DNA from: Candidatus Neomarinimicrobiota bacterium
GTDB lineage: Bacteria > Fidelibacterota > UBA2242 > B5-G15
Assembly: GCA_017656425.1 (NCBI GenBank)
Contig: JACDNV010000025.1
Location: 1 to 24,614 of the forward strand
Length of the DNA stretch: 24,614 bases
Direction: 5' to 3'
This document shows positions 7,078 through 15,498 of the stretch, piece by piece. Each line of letters opens with the position of its first letter. The stretch's first letter is position 1. Position numbers and translations under genes: made by a program. A model generated the notes under the pieces. That model ran no database searches. It saw only the letters and a program-made list of their open reading frames with translations, and had not been told where the DNA came from.

Positions 7078-9114
7078 CTATTCGATTTTATTCTTCCAAT
7101 CAAGTGCTCCAACAGGACAGTTATCTACACACTCTCCACAATCTTTGCATGAGAATGGCAATGGGTTATTGAAAGCTGTGGAAATAGTTGTATTATAACC
7201 TCTATTAATAAATCCAATAAGTGATTTATTGACCACTTCTTTACATATCTTTACACATATACCGCACTTAATACATTTGTTTCTATCAAGTATTATTTCA
7301 GGATGTCTATTATCATATGAAAATTTTATTTTTTCTCCTTTATAAAATTCTGGATGAGCTCCGTATTTTTCAGATAAAGTTTTTAACTTACAATCATTCT
7401 TGGCAGTGCAGCTACATTCAAGACAACGCTTACCCTCCTCCATAATCTCTTTCTCAGTAAAAGTTTTTGTAATCTCTTTGAATGAATTTTTTCTTTCGCT
7501 GATCGGAATGTAGTGTATCTTCTGTCTTTTTTTATTTATAGGCTCTTTTAAAAACACGAGTTCATCTTTCTTTAAATATTGCCAGTGCCCCCTTGTAACA
7601 TTTATAGAATAAGGTTCTTTGTAGGTTTTCCCCTCGAAAAAGTTCAATATACCTAACGCTATCTTCCTGCCTGCTGCCACGGCTTCGACTACAGATGCAG
7701 GTCCTGTTACGCAATCACCACCCGCAAAAATTTTACCTTTGACTTGATGATTATCGGGATTTATTATTATATCACCCCAACGATTAGTCTCTATTTCCTC
7801 TGGAGCTATTGTTTTTTGACCGATTGCAGAAATTATAGTGTCTGCTTCTACGGTGAATTCTGATTCGGGAATTGGTATAGGTCTTTTTCTTCCGCTGGCA
7901 TCTATCTCTCCCAGTTGCATTTTTTGACAGGTTAGTATTTTTTTACCGTTCTTAATCTCGATTTTGACTGGTGCAACAAGGAATTTAAATATTACACCCT
8001 CTTCTTTTGCTTCTTCTATCTCAATCTTTTCTGCTGGCATTTCACTTTCAGTACGTCTGTAAAAACAGTATACCTCTTTGCTTCCAAGTCTGATGTCTGT
8101 TCTTGCACAATCCATGGCTGTATTTCCACCGCCAATTACGATGGTTTTACCAGGATTCTTCCCATTCCAACCATTTAAGGCGATATTTTTAAGCCAATCG
8201 ATTCCTTTTTCGGTGTGATCTTCGCCTTCAATTCCCATGGAACTTGATTTCCATGATCCTACTGTAATGGCAACAGCATCATATCCATTTGCTAATGCAT
8301 ATAAACTAATATCTTTTCCCAGCTCTTTATTACAATAAAAATTTATACCACCCATTTTGATAAAATGGTCTATCTCCAAATCAACTAACTTTTTAGGCAA
8401 TCGGTATTCAGGGATTCCATATCTCAACATACCTCCCGGCCGTGGTAATTTCTCATATATATCCGATGCTACTCCTGAGAGTCTTAAGAAGTAAGCTACA
8501 GATAAACCAGCAGGACCTGCTCCAACTATGGCTACTTTTTTACCATTCAAAGGTGGTAAATCTTCCATGTATTTATCGTAATACAAGTCGGCAGCTAATC
8601 TCTTAAAGTCATTTATTGCAACTGGTTCCCCGTCAATTAGGTTTCTCCTACAGTCTTTTTCACAAAATCTTGGGCAGACCCTCGAAATTGATATTGGCAA
8701 GGGAATTCTTTCTTTTATTATTATTAGTGATTTAAGAAAATCACCATCTCTTCCAGCCCTAACATATTCCTCGACTCTTGCATGTGCAGGACAGGCAATA
8801 GTACAAGGTGCTTCACAGTCTCCTGTATGCTCGGATAGCAGTAAATTCAGAGCTGTTCTTCTTACTTCGAGAACATCTTCGGTATCTGTTAATATGTCCA
8901 TACCATTCTCTGCTAAAGTCGAGCAGGACGGTATGTATCTGTCATTTCTATTATCTTTTACAACACAGACAAAGCATGATGTGTTGTGGGATATTTTATG
9001 ATTGTAACATAGTGTAGGGATATCTTTGCCCAATTTTAATGCTGCTTGAAGTACTGTTTTTCCCTTTTCGATTTCTATTTCCTGATTGTCTATTTTTAAT
9101 TTTATCTTTTCCAC
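7078..9114 (-). CDS. NuoG-like/NfnB-like fusion subunit of an Stn-type transhydrogenase
   Basis: A 678-residue iron-sulfur flavoprotein. Residues 1-~95 are a NuoG-type [2Fe-2S] domain (C36, C47, C50, C64). H96 and C100/C104/C108, then C147/C151/C155, are cluster ligands at the junction to a GltD/NfnB-like module. FAD binds at AIVGAGPAGL (~195-204). NADPH likely binds at IGGGNTAMD (327-335) with arginines YRR (352-354). C564/C567/C569/C575 form a further cysteine cluster. Two C-terminal [4Fe-4S] ferredoxin motifs follow (613-624 and 656-666). This order matches StnC of the Sporomusa-type Nfn, which bifurcates electrons among NADPH, NAD and ferredoxin. The start codon is GTG, 1 nt after the NuoF-like stop, with GAGGAG at 9119-9124. 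The alternative is a plain NADPH:acceptor oxidoreductase, but the operon supports the Stn reading. Confidence 0.85.
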   Translation of the reverse strand: MEKIKLKIDNQEIEIEKGKTVLQAALKLGKDIPTLCYNHKISHNTSCFVCVVKDNRNDRYIPSCSTLAENGMDILTDTEDVLEVRRTALNLLLSEHTGDCEAPCTIACPAHARVEEYVRAGRDGDFLKSLIIIKERIPLPISISRVCPRFCEKDCRRNLIDGEPVAINDFKRLAADLYYDKYMEDLPPLNGKKVAIVGAGPAGLSVAYFLRLSGVASDIYEKLPRPGGMLRYGIPEYRLPKKLVDLEIDHFIKMGGINFYCNKELGKDISLYALANGYDAVAITVGSWKSSSMGIEGEDHTEKGIDWLKNIALNGWNGKNPGKTIVIGGGNTAMDCARTDIRLGSKEVYCFYRRTESEMPAEKIEIEEAKEEGVIFKFLVAPVKIEIKNGKKILTCQKMQLGEIDASGRKRPIPIPESEFTVEADTIISAIGQKTIAPEEIETNRWGDIIINPDNHQVKGKIFAGGDCVTGPASVVEAVAAGRKIALGILNFFEGKTYKEPYSINVTRGHWQYLKKDELVFLKEPINKKRQKIHYIPISERKNSFKEITKTFTEKEIMEEGKRCLECSCTAKNDCKLKTLSEKYGAHPEFYKGEKIKFSYDNRHPEIILDRNKCIKCGICVKICKEVVNKSLIGFINRGYNTTISTAFNNPLPFSCKDCGECVDNCPVGALDWKNKIE

Positions 9115-9115
9115 C

Positions 9116-10837
9116 TTACTCCTCTTGTTTAATCTTCTTCTTTAAAGGTGTGCGCGAAATTGCATTTTTAGGACAAACCTCTATACAACTGTTACATCTT
9201 GTACATAAATCTACATTTATTACATAATCATTAGAGATCGCGTTTACAGGACATGTTCTTATGCATAGTCCACATTCGATACAAAGGTTTTTATCGAGAT
9301 AAACTTCTACAAGTGAATTACATACCAATGCAGAACACTTTTTTTCCTCAATATGCTCTATGTATTCATTTTTAAAATATTTTAACGTCGATAACACGGG
9401 ATTTGGAGCGGTTTGCCCGAGTCCGCAAAGGGATGCTTTTTTAACTTTGATAGCAAGGTCTTCTAAGGTATTCATATCGTCTTGAGTTGCTTTACCTTCT
9501 GTTATTTTTGTTAAAATTTCAAGCATTCTCTTGGTACCAATTCGACAAAATGTGCATTTACCACAACTCTCTCTAGTTGTAAAGTCTAGAAAGTAACGAG
9601 CTGTTTCTACCATACATCTATATTTTCCGATTACAATAAGTCCACCCGAGCCCATTATTGCTCCGAGTTCGATCAAAGAGTCGTAATCAATGATTGCGTC
9701 AAAGTGCTCTTCTGGTATACAACCGCCACTGGGACCACCAATTTGTACGGCTTTTACAGACCCAATCTCAGCTCCACCAATGTCATATACAATCTCACCA
9801 ATTGTAATCCCCATTGGTACTTCAATTAATCCTGAATATTTTAAATCACCAGCAAGGGCAAATAGCTTTGTACCTTTTGATTTTTCTGTACCGATTTCTG
9901 CAAATTTTTCTCCACCTTCATTTATAATAATTGGAATATTGGCAAAGGTTTCAACGTTATTTATTGCTGTAGGATATCCCATGTATCCATAGTCTGTTGG
10001 ATAAGGTGGACGATATCTTGGATTTCCCCTCCCTCCTTCAAGCGAATGGATCATAGCGGTTTCTTCACCACAGACAAAAGCTCCTGCACCTTCTTTTATA
10101 ATTATAGGTATTTTTTTACCATTTATGATATTAATTTCTTTTTCTTCAACCTGTTTTATTGCTTGAGTAAGATGTTTTATAGCTAGTGGATATTCTGCAC
10201 GAACGTAAATGAAAAGCTTTGTAGCTCCAGTCGCATAAGCACCGATTAACATACCCTCAATTATCTGGTGAGGGACTGATTCCATAAGCGACCTGTCCAT
10301 GAAAGCTCCAGGGTCACCTTCATCACCATTGCATATTAGTATTTTTTCCTCGGAAAATTTTGATGCAAGTATTGACCATTTTAAACCTGTAGGAAAACCT
10401 GCGCCACCACGTCCCCTTAGTCTGGATTTTTTAACCTCTTCAATTATATCTACAGGTTTTAAATCCAGTGCCTTTTGAAGTCCATTATAACCACCGTTTC
10501 TAATATATTCATCTATTGATGTAGGAGATATTCTGCCGCTTAACCTTGTTACTTTAATTAATTCTTTCTCTTTTCTTTTTTGGGGGAATATATGTAAAAA
10601 TTTTTCTTCCTCATTTAATATAGCGTTCAAATATTCATCGCTCGGTCTGACGTTGGAATAAAACAAAGAACCTTTATCTGTTTCTACCTCAACGATTGGT
10701 TCTGCATAACAATGTCCTATACAACCCACTTTTATTATTTCGATGTCCTTTATTTTTGAAGTAAGGAAATTGTAAACCTCTTCTGCACCAGCGGCAATTC
10801 CACAGCTTGCAGTTCCAACTTTAATCCTTTTTATCAT
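9116..10837 (-). CDS. NuoF/HydB-like NADH-binding flavoprotein subunit
   Basis: A 573-residue protein like the NADH-oxidising subunit of complex I and of bifurcating HydABC/Stn complexes. Residues 1-~85 are a thioredoxin-like domain with C12, C39 and C43 visible as likely [2Fe-2S] ligands. The NuoF core follows, with the FMN/NADH loops RGRGGAGFPTGLKW (141-154) and NGDEGDPGAFMDRS (170-183). ESCGKCTFCRIGTKRM ligates the NuoF-type [4Fe-4S] cluster. The last 55 residues are a two-cluster ferredoxin domain (CIECGLCIRTCP and CTRCNSCIEVCP), absent from respiratory NuoF but typical of HydB-like subunits. It overlaps the NuoE-like gene by 4 nt (ATGA) and abuts the fusion subunit. No [FeFe] hydrogenase subunit is present, arguing against a hydrogenase. 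Confidence 0.9.
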   Translation of the reverse strand: MIKRIKVGTASCGIAAGAEEVYNFLTSKIKDIEIIKVGCIGHCYAEPIVEVETDKGSLFYSNVRPSDEYLNAILNEEEKFLHIFPQKRKEKELIKVTRLSGRISPTSIDEYIRNGGYNGLQKALDLKPVDIIEEVKKSRLRGRGGAGFPTGLKWSILASKFSEEKILICNGDEGDPGAFMDRSLMESVPHQIIEGMLIGAYATGATKLFIYVRAEYPLAIKHLTQAIKQVEEKEINIINGKKIPIIIKEGAGAFVCGEETAMIHSLEGGRGNPRYRPPYPTDYGYMGYPTAINNVETFANIPIIINEGGEKFAEIGTEKSKGTKLFALAGDLKYSGLIEVPMGITIGEIVYDIGGAEIGSVKAVQIGGPSGGCIPEEHFDAIIDYDSLIELGAIMGSGGLIVIGKYRCMVETARYFLDFTTRESCGKCTFCRIGTKRMLEILTKITEGKATQDDMNTLEDLAIKVKKASLCGLGQTAPNPVLSTLKYFKNEYIEHIEEKKCSALVCNSLVEVYLDKNLCIECGLCIRTCPVNAISNDYVINVDLCTRCNSCIEVCPKNAISRTPLKKKIKQEE

Positions 10838-11295
10838 TGAATTTCACCTCGCTTGTATCTCTTTAATATTTTTATAAGAGATTTTCTATCCAGTTTACCA
10901 TACACTTTTCCATTTATTGATATTACAGGAGCTAAGCTACAGCATCCTAGACATGCAACTATTTCGACAGAAAATAGCCCCTCGAACTCGTTTTTATTAT
11001 TTAGATTGATTTCTTCGTCGATCCATTCTTTGATCAGTTTCGATCCCTTTATGTGGCATGCTGTTCCATCACAAATTAAAATATGATATTTACCGGGCTT
11101 TTGCCTCTTAAATTGTGTATAAAAAGATACAACTCCTTCAACTTCAACGGGGGCTAAGTTAAAATACTCCGCTATTGTTTTTATACTATCATTGGAAATA
11201 TAACCTTCGTTTTGCTGAATGAGCTGCAGTGCTTTTATCAAATTGCTTTTTTCCTTAGAGATTTGCTTGATGATTTCGGTATAGTTGTTGTTCAT
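10834..11295 (-). CDS. NuoE/HydC-like [2Fe-2S] thioredoxin-fold subunit
   Basis: 153 residues from ATG 11295. An in-frame TTG at 11307 would add four residues, but it lies inside the ribosome-binding site (GAGG followed by six A before ATG), so 11295 is chosen. A helical N-terminal half includes the family stretch FNLAPVEVEGVVSFYTQF. The thioredoxin-fold half carries the four [2Fe-2S] ligands C75 and C80 (CDGTAC) and C115 and C119 (CLGCC). Such subunits hand electrons between the NuoF-like flavin site and neighbouring clusters. It is the first gene of the three-gene operon and is translationally coupled by ATGA to the NuoF-like gene. A -24/-12 promoter-like sequence sits upstream at 11342-11327. 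Confidence 0.92.
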   Translation of the reverse strand: MNNNYTEIIKQISKEKSNLIKALQLIQQNEGYISNDSIKTIAEYFNLAPVEVEGVVSFYTQFKRQKPGKYHILICDGTACHIKGSKLIKEWIDEEINLNNKNEFEGLFSVEIVACLGCCSLAPVISINGKVYGKLDRKSLIKILKRYKRGEIQ

Positions 11296-11326
11296 TTTTT
11301 TCCTCAAAATATCATTTTATTTTGGA

Positions 11327-11342
11327 GGCAAAGTTTATACCA
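11327..11342 (-). promoter_or_regulatory. Candidate sigma-54 promoter of the transhydrogenase-like operon
   Basis: On the minus strand the sequence is TGGTATAAACTTTGCC. It fits the -24/-12 consensus (TGGCAC, 5 nt, TTGC) with invariant GG and GC at the correct spacing. Transcription would start near 11316, giving a leader of about 20 nt before ATG 11295 that includes the GAGG site. It mirrors a similar site for the divergent gdh gene. Confidence 0.5.
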
Positions 11343-11433
11343 TATAAAAATAGCCTGAAAATAGATAGTTTATTGAGTTAAATTTCCACAATTTTTTAGA
11401 AACGGAAAAATAATTTAATAATCAAAGTATAAA

Positions 11434-11451
11434 TTTTCAATTATTGAGAAA
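11434..11451. promoter_or_regulatory. Possible enhancer-protein site between divergent sigma-54-like promoters
   Basis: TTTTCAATTATTGAGAAA is a near-perfect palindrome, with one mismatched pair per arm around the centre. It lies about 60-80 bp upstream of the gdh -24 element and about 90 bp from the operon's -24 element. Those distances suit a bacterial enhancer-binding protein. The sequence is AT-rich, so chance is a real alternative. Confidence 0.25.
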
Positions 11452-11511
11452 TATTATTGTTTATCTTGAATAATTAAATAATAATCCTCAACGTTAGAGT
11501 GTGACCGGATA

Positions 11512-11527
11512 TGGCACTGTTTTTGTC
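11512..11527 (+). promoter_or_regulatory. Candidate sigma-54 promoter of the NAD-type glutamate dehydrogenase
   Basis: TGGCACTGTTTTTGTC has a perfect -24 hexamer TGGCAC and, 5 nt on, TTGT in place of TTGC at -12. Predicted transcription start is about 11537, leaving a ~26-nt leader with the GGAGGA ribosome-binding site before ATG 11563. The -12 deviation (C to T) lowers confidence; the divergent partner site raises it. Confidence 0.5.
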
Positions 11528-11562
11528 CTTTTATTTAATGTAATTTTAATCGGAGGAAGAAA

Positions 11563-12915
11563 ATGATTGGCAATCAATTTTATTCAACCCCTGAAGATTT
11601 CATGAATTATGTTATTGCTAAAAATCCGGGTGAGAGTGAATTTCACCAAGCAGTTAGAGAATTTGTATTATCAGTGTGGGATTTTATTTTAGAGAATCCT
11701 ATTTATATTGAGAATAAGATTCTTGAGAGAATAGTTGAGCCAGAAAGGGTAATTATTTTTCGTGTTCCGTGGGTAGATGATAATGGTGAAATACAAGTAA
11801 ATAGGGGTTTTAGAGTGGAATTTAATTCTGCATTGGGTCCTTATAAAGGTGGATTGAGGTTCCACCCATCAGTGAATCTTAGTATATTAAAGTTTCTAGG
11901 ATTTGAGCAGATTTTTAAGAATTCCCTGACTGGGTTGCCGATGGGTGGGGGAAAAGGTGGTTCGGATTTTAATCCCAAGGGTAAATCTGACATGGAGATA
12001 ATGAGGTTTTGTCAGTCTTTCATGACGGAACTTTACAGACATATTGGAGAAGACACCGATGTGCCAGCTGGAGATATAGGTGTCGGTGCTAGAGAAATTG
12101 GTTATATGTTTGGTATATATAAAAAGTTAAAAAATGAATTTACTTGTGTGTTTACTGGTAAAGGTCTGGAATGGGGTGGCAGCATTCTTCGTCCAGAGGC
12201 AACAGGATATGGTGTAGTATATTTTGCTGAAGCTATGCTTAATGAAGTAGGTGACTCTATTGAAGGAAAAACTGTGGCTGTTAGTGGTTTTGGTAATGTT
12301 GCGTGGGGTATTGTGAAAAAGGTAAATGAATTAGGTGGTAAAGTCGTTACACTTTCTGGTCCTGATGGATATATATATGACCCCGATGGTGTGAATGGTG
12401 AAAAAGTTGATTTAATGCTTGAGTTACGTGCATCAAATCAGGATATTATCCGACCGTATGCTGAAAAATTTGGTGTAGAATTTTTCTCTGGTCGTAAACC
12501 TTGGGAACGGAAGGTTGATATTGCTTTTCCATGTGCTATACAGAATGAATTGGATGCTGATGATGCTCAACGTCTCGTCGAAAATAGTACCATAGCAGTT
12601 GTCGAAGGTGCTAATATGCCCTGTACTATTGATGCGATTGATATTTTTCAGAAAGCAAAGATACTTTACGCTCCTGGAAAAGCTGCAAATGCAGGGGGTG
12701 TGGCAGTTTCAGGTCTTGAAATGGCTCAAAATAGCATGAGATTAAGATGGTCTAGTGAAGAGGTAGATACCTATTTAAAGTCGATTATGAAAAATATTCA
12801 TGATACTTGCGTGAAGTATGGAAAAAAAGGTGACTATGTGGATTATGTAAGAGGTGCTAATATAGGCGGATTTATAAAAGTGGCTGATGCAATGATAGAT
12901 CAGGGGGTAATCTGA
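11563..12915 (+). CDS. gdh: Glutamate dehydrogenase, NAD-type coenzyme signature
   Basis: A 450-residue hexameric (class I) glutamate dehydrogenase interconverting glutamate and 2-oxoglutarate plus ammonia. Substrate and catalytic residues are in place: K95 in GPYKGGLRFHPS, K131 in LPMGGGKGGSDFNP, D171 in PAGDIGVGAREIG. The Rossmann loop reads SGFGNVAWG (F243), and the end of the second strand reads LSGPDGYIYDPDG (P267, D268). These match F238, P262 and D263 of the NAD-specific Clostridium symbiosum enzyme, so NAD and a catabolic direction are inferred. The start ATG follows GGAGGA closely. It diverges from the transhydrogenase-like operon and has a sigma-54-like promoter. A close paralogue with different coenzyme residues lies 1.1 kb downstream. 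Confidence 0.95.
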   Translation: MIGNQFYSTPEDFMNYVIAKNPGESEFHQAVREFVLSVWDFILENPIYIENKILERIVEPERVIIFRVPWVDDNGEIQVNRGFRVEFNSALGPYKGGLRFHPSVNLSILKFLGFEQIFKNSLTGLPMGGGKGGSDFNPKGKSDMEIMRFCQSFMTELYRHIGEDTDVPAGDIGVGAREIGYMFGIYKKLKNEFTCVFTGKGLEWGGSILRPEATGYGVVYFAEAMLNEVGDSIEGKTVAVSGFGNVAWGIVKKVNELGGKVVTLSGPDGYIYDPDGVNGEKVDLMLELRASNQDIIRPYAEKFGVEFFSGRKPWERKVDIAFPCAIQNELDADDAQRLVENSTIAVVEGANMPCTIDAIDIFQKAKILYAPGKAANAGGVAVSGLEMAQNSMRLRWSSEEVDTYLKSIMKNIHDTCVKYGKKGDYVDYVRGANIGGFIKVADAMIDQGVI

Positions 12916-13997
12916 TTTAGTATTGATAGGCCTTTTCATCTTTGTAATATTTTATTTTCCCTTTTAGTATCATTTTTCACTCGAGTGTAAATATGTGGAC
13001 TATATATAGGTTAATAATATTTAGTCTGATACTTTTTATTTATTCTTTCGTATATGAATGCGTGAATGTAACAATTTTTAAAAATACGAGCTTAACAATT
13101 CATTCTGCGGGAATTAAAGCTAAAAAGTAGTATCCAACATAAACTTGCTTCAATAAGTATTGATAATCTTAATATTGTTAAAAATCAGAATTATTTTATT
13201 TTTAAAAGTATGAAATTGTATCTTGATATGTATAGGCCCAAATGTAGGTACAAACTGATTGTCTATTACTTTAACGATGTGTAATGTTATACGGGAATTT
13301 TGAAGTTAGAAAGCGATTATTGATTTTTTTAGATATTTAGTTTGAATTAAAGAACACATGTGATAATATAAACGACTCAAAAGCTTTCATCACGAGTGCG
13401 TATAGAGAAAATTTTACGAGTTTGGATTACCTGAATCAGTATGTTATAAAATATAATGCCAAAGTGATAGGTGTTATAAAATATTTAATATAATTGCTGA
13501 TATTGGCAGTATAATCGATATATGATATAACTGTTATATTTGATGAGAGAAAAGGTATGATTACAGGTAAGCTATCTTCGGAAAAGTTATAATTTGGTTA
13601 TTACTATAGAGAACGCAAAAATCTGCTGGCTGAGAATTAGTCAATAGGTCATATAGATGAAAGTGTCCTTCTTGGTTTGAATGTTAATATTACAAGATCA
13701 AAATTTCGTAGGGTAGATGTAGATTTAGGAAATATTATGAGAAATATAAGCTTGGGAGTATCCTTCATACTTTCTGTCTATTTCGTTCTTAGTATAATGA
13801 TTTAGCCAATATAAAGCTTCAGATTAGCAAATATAAATAAACAGATAAAAATATTTAAAAATTATTTTTGAGAAATTTTATTTATGTGATTATGATAATA
13901 ATTGTATAAAATATTTTTAGTTCGCGATTTTTTTGTTTAAAAAGAAAAATTTCAAGCAATAAATTCCTGAGTTTTTTAGAAGAGGAGGTACTAAAAA
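12916..13997 (+). pseudogene. Decayed gene between the two glutamate dehydrogenases
   Basis: No intact ORF, but coding traces run in plus-strand frames from about 12993 to 13805. ATG 12993 opens 45 codons with a signal-peptide-like start (LIIFSLILFIYSFVYEC), ending at TAG 13128-13130. One frame over, the text continues LKSSIQHKLASISIDNLNIV, then FKSMKLYLDMYRPKCRYKL. Later fragments include ERKGMITGKLSSEK and LLGLNVNITRSKFRRVDVDL, ending at TAG 13803-13805. The alternating beta-strand pattern and GxITGKL-like repeats loosely suggest an AsmA/GspN-like envelope protein, but I would not name it. Beyond 13805 the DNA is AT-rich spacer leading to the second gdh, with no convincing promoter. Confidence 0.45.
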
Positions 13998-15347
13998 ATG
14001 TACGGAAAATATTATTCATCACCTGATGATTTCATGAGTTATGTGATTGCAAAAAATCCTGGAGAGAGTGAGTTTCACCAGGCAGTTAGAGAATTTATTA
14101 ATTCAATATGGGATTTTTTAGTAGATAATCCTATATATATTGAGAATAAAATATTGGAGAGGATTATAGAACCTGAAAGAATAATAATATTCAGGGTTCC
14201 ATGGGTTGATGACAGAGGGAATATTAATGTAAATAGAGGGTTTAGAGTCCAGTTTAATTCGGCATTGGGACCATATAAGGGAGGTTTAAGATTTCACCCT
14301 TCAGTGAATTTGAGCATAATGAAATTTTTGGGATTTGAACAAATTTTTAAAAATTCCTTGACCGGGCTTCTATTGGGTGGGGGAAAAGGTGGTTCTGATT
14401 TCAACCCCAAGGCTAAATCTGATATGGAAGTAATGAAGTTTTGCCAATCCTTCATGAGGGAATTGTATAGATACATAGGTCCTGATACAGATGTTCCAGC
14501 TGGAGATATTGGTGTTGGTGGCAGAGAAATTGGATATTTGTTTGGAGAATATAAGAAGTTAAAGAATGAATTTTCTGGATCGTTAACTGGCAAGGGAATA
14601 AACTGGGGTGGTAGTTATATCAGACCAGAAGCGACTGGGTATGGCGCTATCTATTTTGCAGAAGAAATGTTAAAAACTGTTGGAGAAAGCATAAAGGGTA
14701 AGACAGTTGCGATTTCAGGTAGCGGGAATGTTGCACAATATGCAGCCAAAAAAGTTTTAGAAGTAGGAGGAAAAGTTGTAACACTTTCAGACTCTAATGG
14801 AACAATCTATGATCCGGATGGAATTGATGAAGATAAATTAAGTTTTGTATTTTATCTTAAGAATGTTAGAAGAGGAAGAATAAGGGAGTACGCTGAGAAG
14901 TATAAAGTACAATATTGGGAGAATAAAAAGCCCTGGAAAGTAAAATGTGATATTGCCATTCCATGTGCTACTCAAAATGAGATTAATGGAGATGATGCAA
15001 GAACATTAATAAAAAACGGATGTTTTTGTGTTGTTGAGGGAGCCAATATGCCTTCTACATTGGAAGCAATTGATGAGTTTCAGCAGGCAAAGGTACTATT
15101 CGCTCCTGCAAAAGCCGCAAATGCAGGTGGTGTGGCAGTTTCAGGATTGGAAATGACCCAAAATAGTATAAGATTAACATGGACAAAAGAAGAGGTTGAT
15201 AATAAGCTGAGAGATATTATGAAAAATATACACGCTACGTGCGTAAAGTATGGAAAAAATGGTGAAACTGTTGACTATATAAGAGGAGCAAATATAGCTG
15301 GATTTATTAAAGTGGCTGACGCAATGATAGATCAAGGGATTGTTTAA
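13998..15347 (+). CDS. gdhA: Glutamate dehydrogenase, NADP-type coenzyme signature
   Basis: A 449-residue class I glutamate dehydrogenase, highly similar throughout to the enzyme at 11563-12915. Core residues are kept: K94 in GPYKGGLRFHPS, K130 in GGGKGGSDFNP, D170 in PAGDIGVGGREIG. The coenzyme site differs: the Rossmann loop is SGSGNVAQY (S242 for F243) and the second strand ends LSDSNGTIYDPDG (S266, N267 for P267, D268). Serines at these positions are typical of NADP-dependent enzymes, so a biosynthetic or NADPH-linked role is inferred. LTGLLLGGGKGG replaces the usual LPMGGGKGG just before the catalytic lysine. The start ATG has a strong GAGGAGG site. No sigma-54-like promoter was found upstream, suggesting regulation separate from its paralogue. 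Confidence 0.95.
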   Translation: MYGKYYSSPDDFMSYVIAKNPGESEFHQAVREFINSIWDFLVDNPIYIENKILERIIEPERIIIFRVPWVDDRGNINVNRGFRVQFNSALGPYKGGLRFHPSVNLSIMKFLGFEQIFKNSLTGLLLGGGKGGSDFNPKAKSDMEVMKFCQSFMRELYRYIGPDTDVPAGDIGVGGREIGYLFGEYKKLKNEFSGSLTGKGINWGGSYIRPEATGYGAIYFAEEMLKTVGESIKGKTVAISGSGNVAQYAAKKVLEVGGKVVTLSDSNGTIYDPDGIDEDKLSFVFYLKNVRRGRIREYAEKYKVQYWENKKPWKVKCDIAIPCATQNEINGDDARTLIKNGCFCVVEGANMPSTLEAIDEFQQAKVLFAPAKAANAGGVAVSGLEMTQNSIRLTWTKEEVDNKLRDIMKNIHATCVKYGKNGETVDYIRGANIAGFIKVADAMIDQGIV

Positions 15348-15498
15348 TTTGCTCTATATTTTTTTTGAAATTAGGAAATATTGAAATAATTATTAGAAAT
15401 TTGGCCCTGAAAATTTTGGGATTTATGATATGAATTAGCACTTATAAGGAATAAAGCTTATTGTAAAAGTATAGATTAATTTAAATTTCTAGTTTTCT

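Noticed and set aside
7070-7089. AAAATC/GATTTT hairpin between converging genes as a bidirectional terminator
   Set aside because: Only a 6-bp AT-rich stem without a clear U-tract; too weak to call.
11510-11520. GTGAC...GGCAC as a CRP-type binding site
   Set aside because: The half-sites do not fit TGTGA-N6-TCACA spacing; the sequence is better explained as a -24 promoter element.
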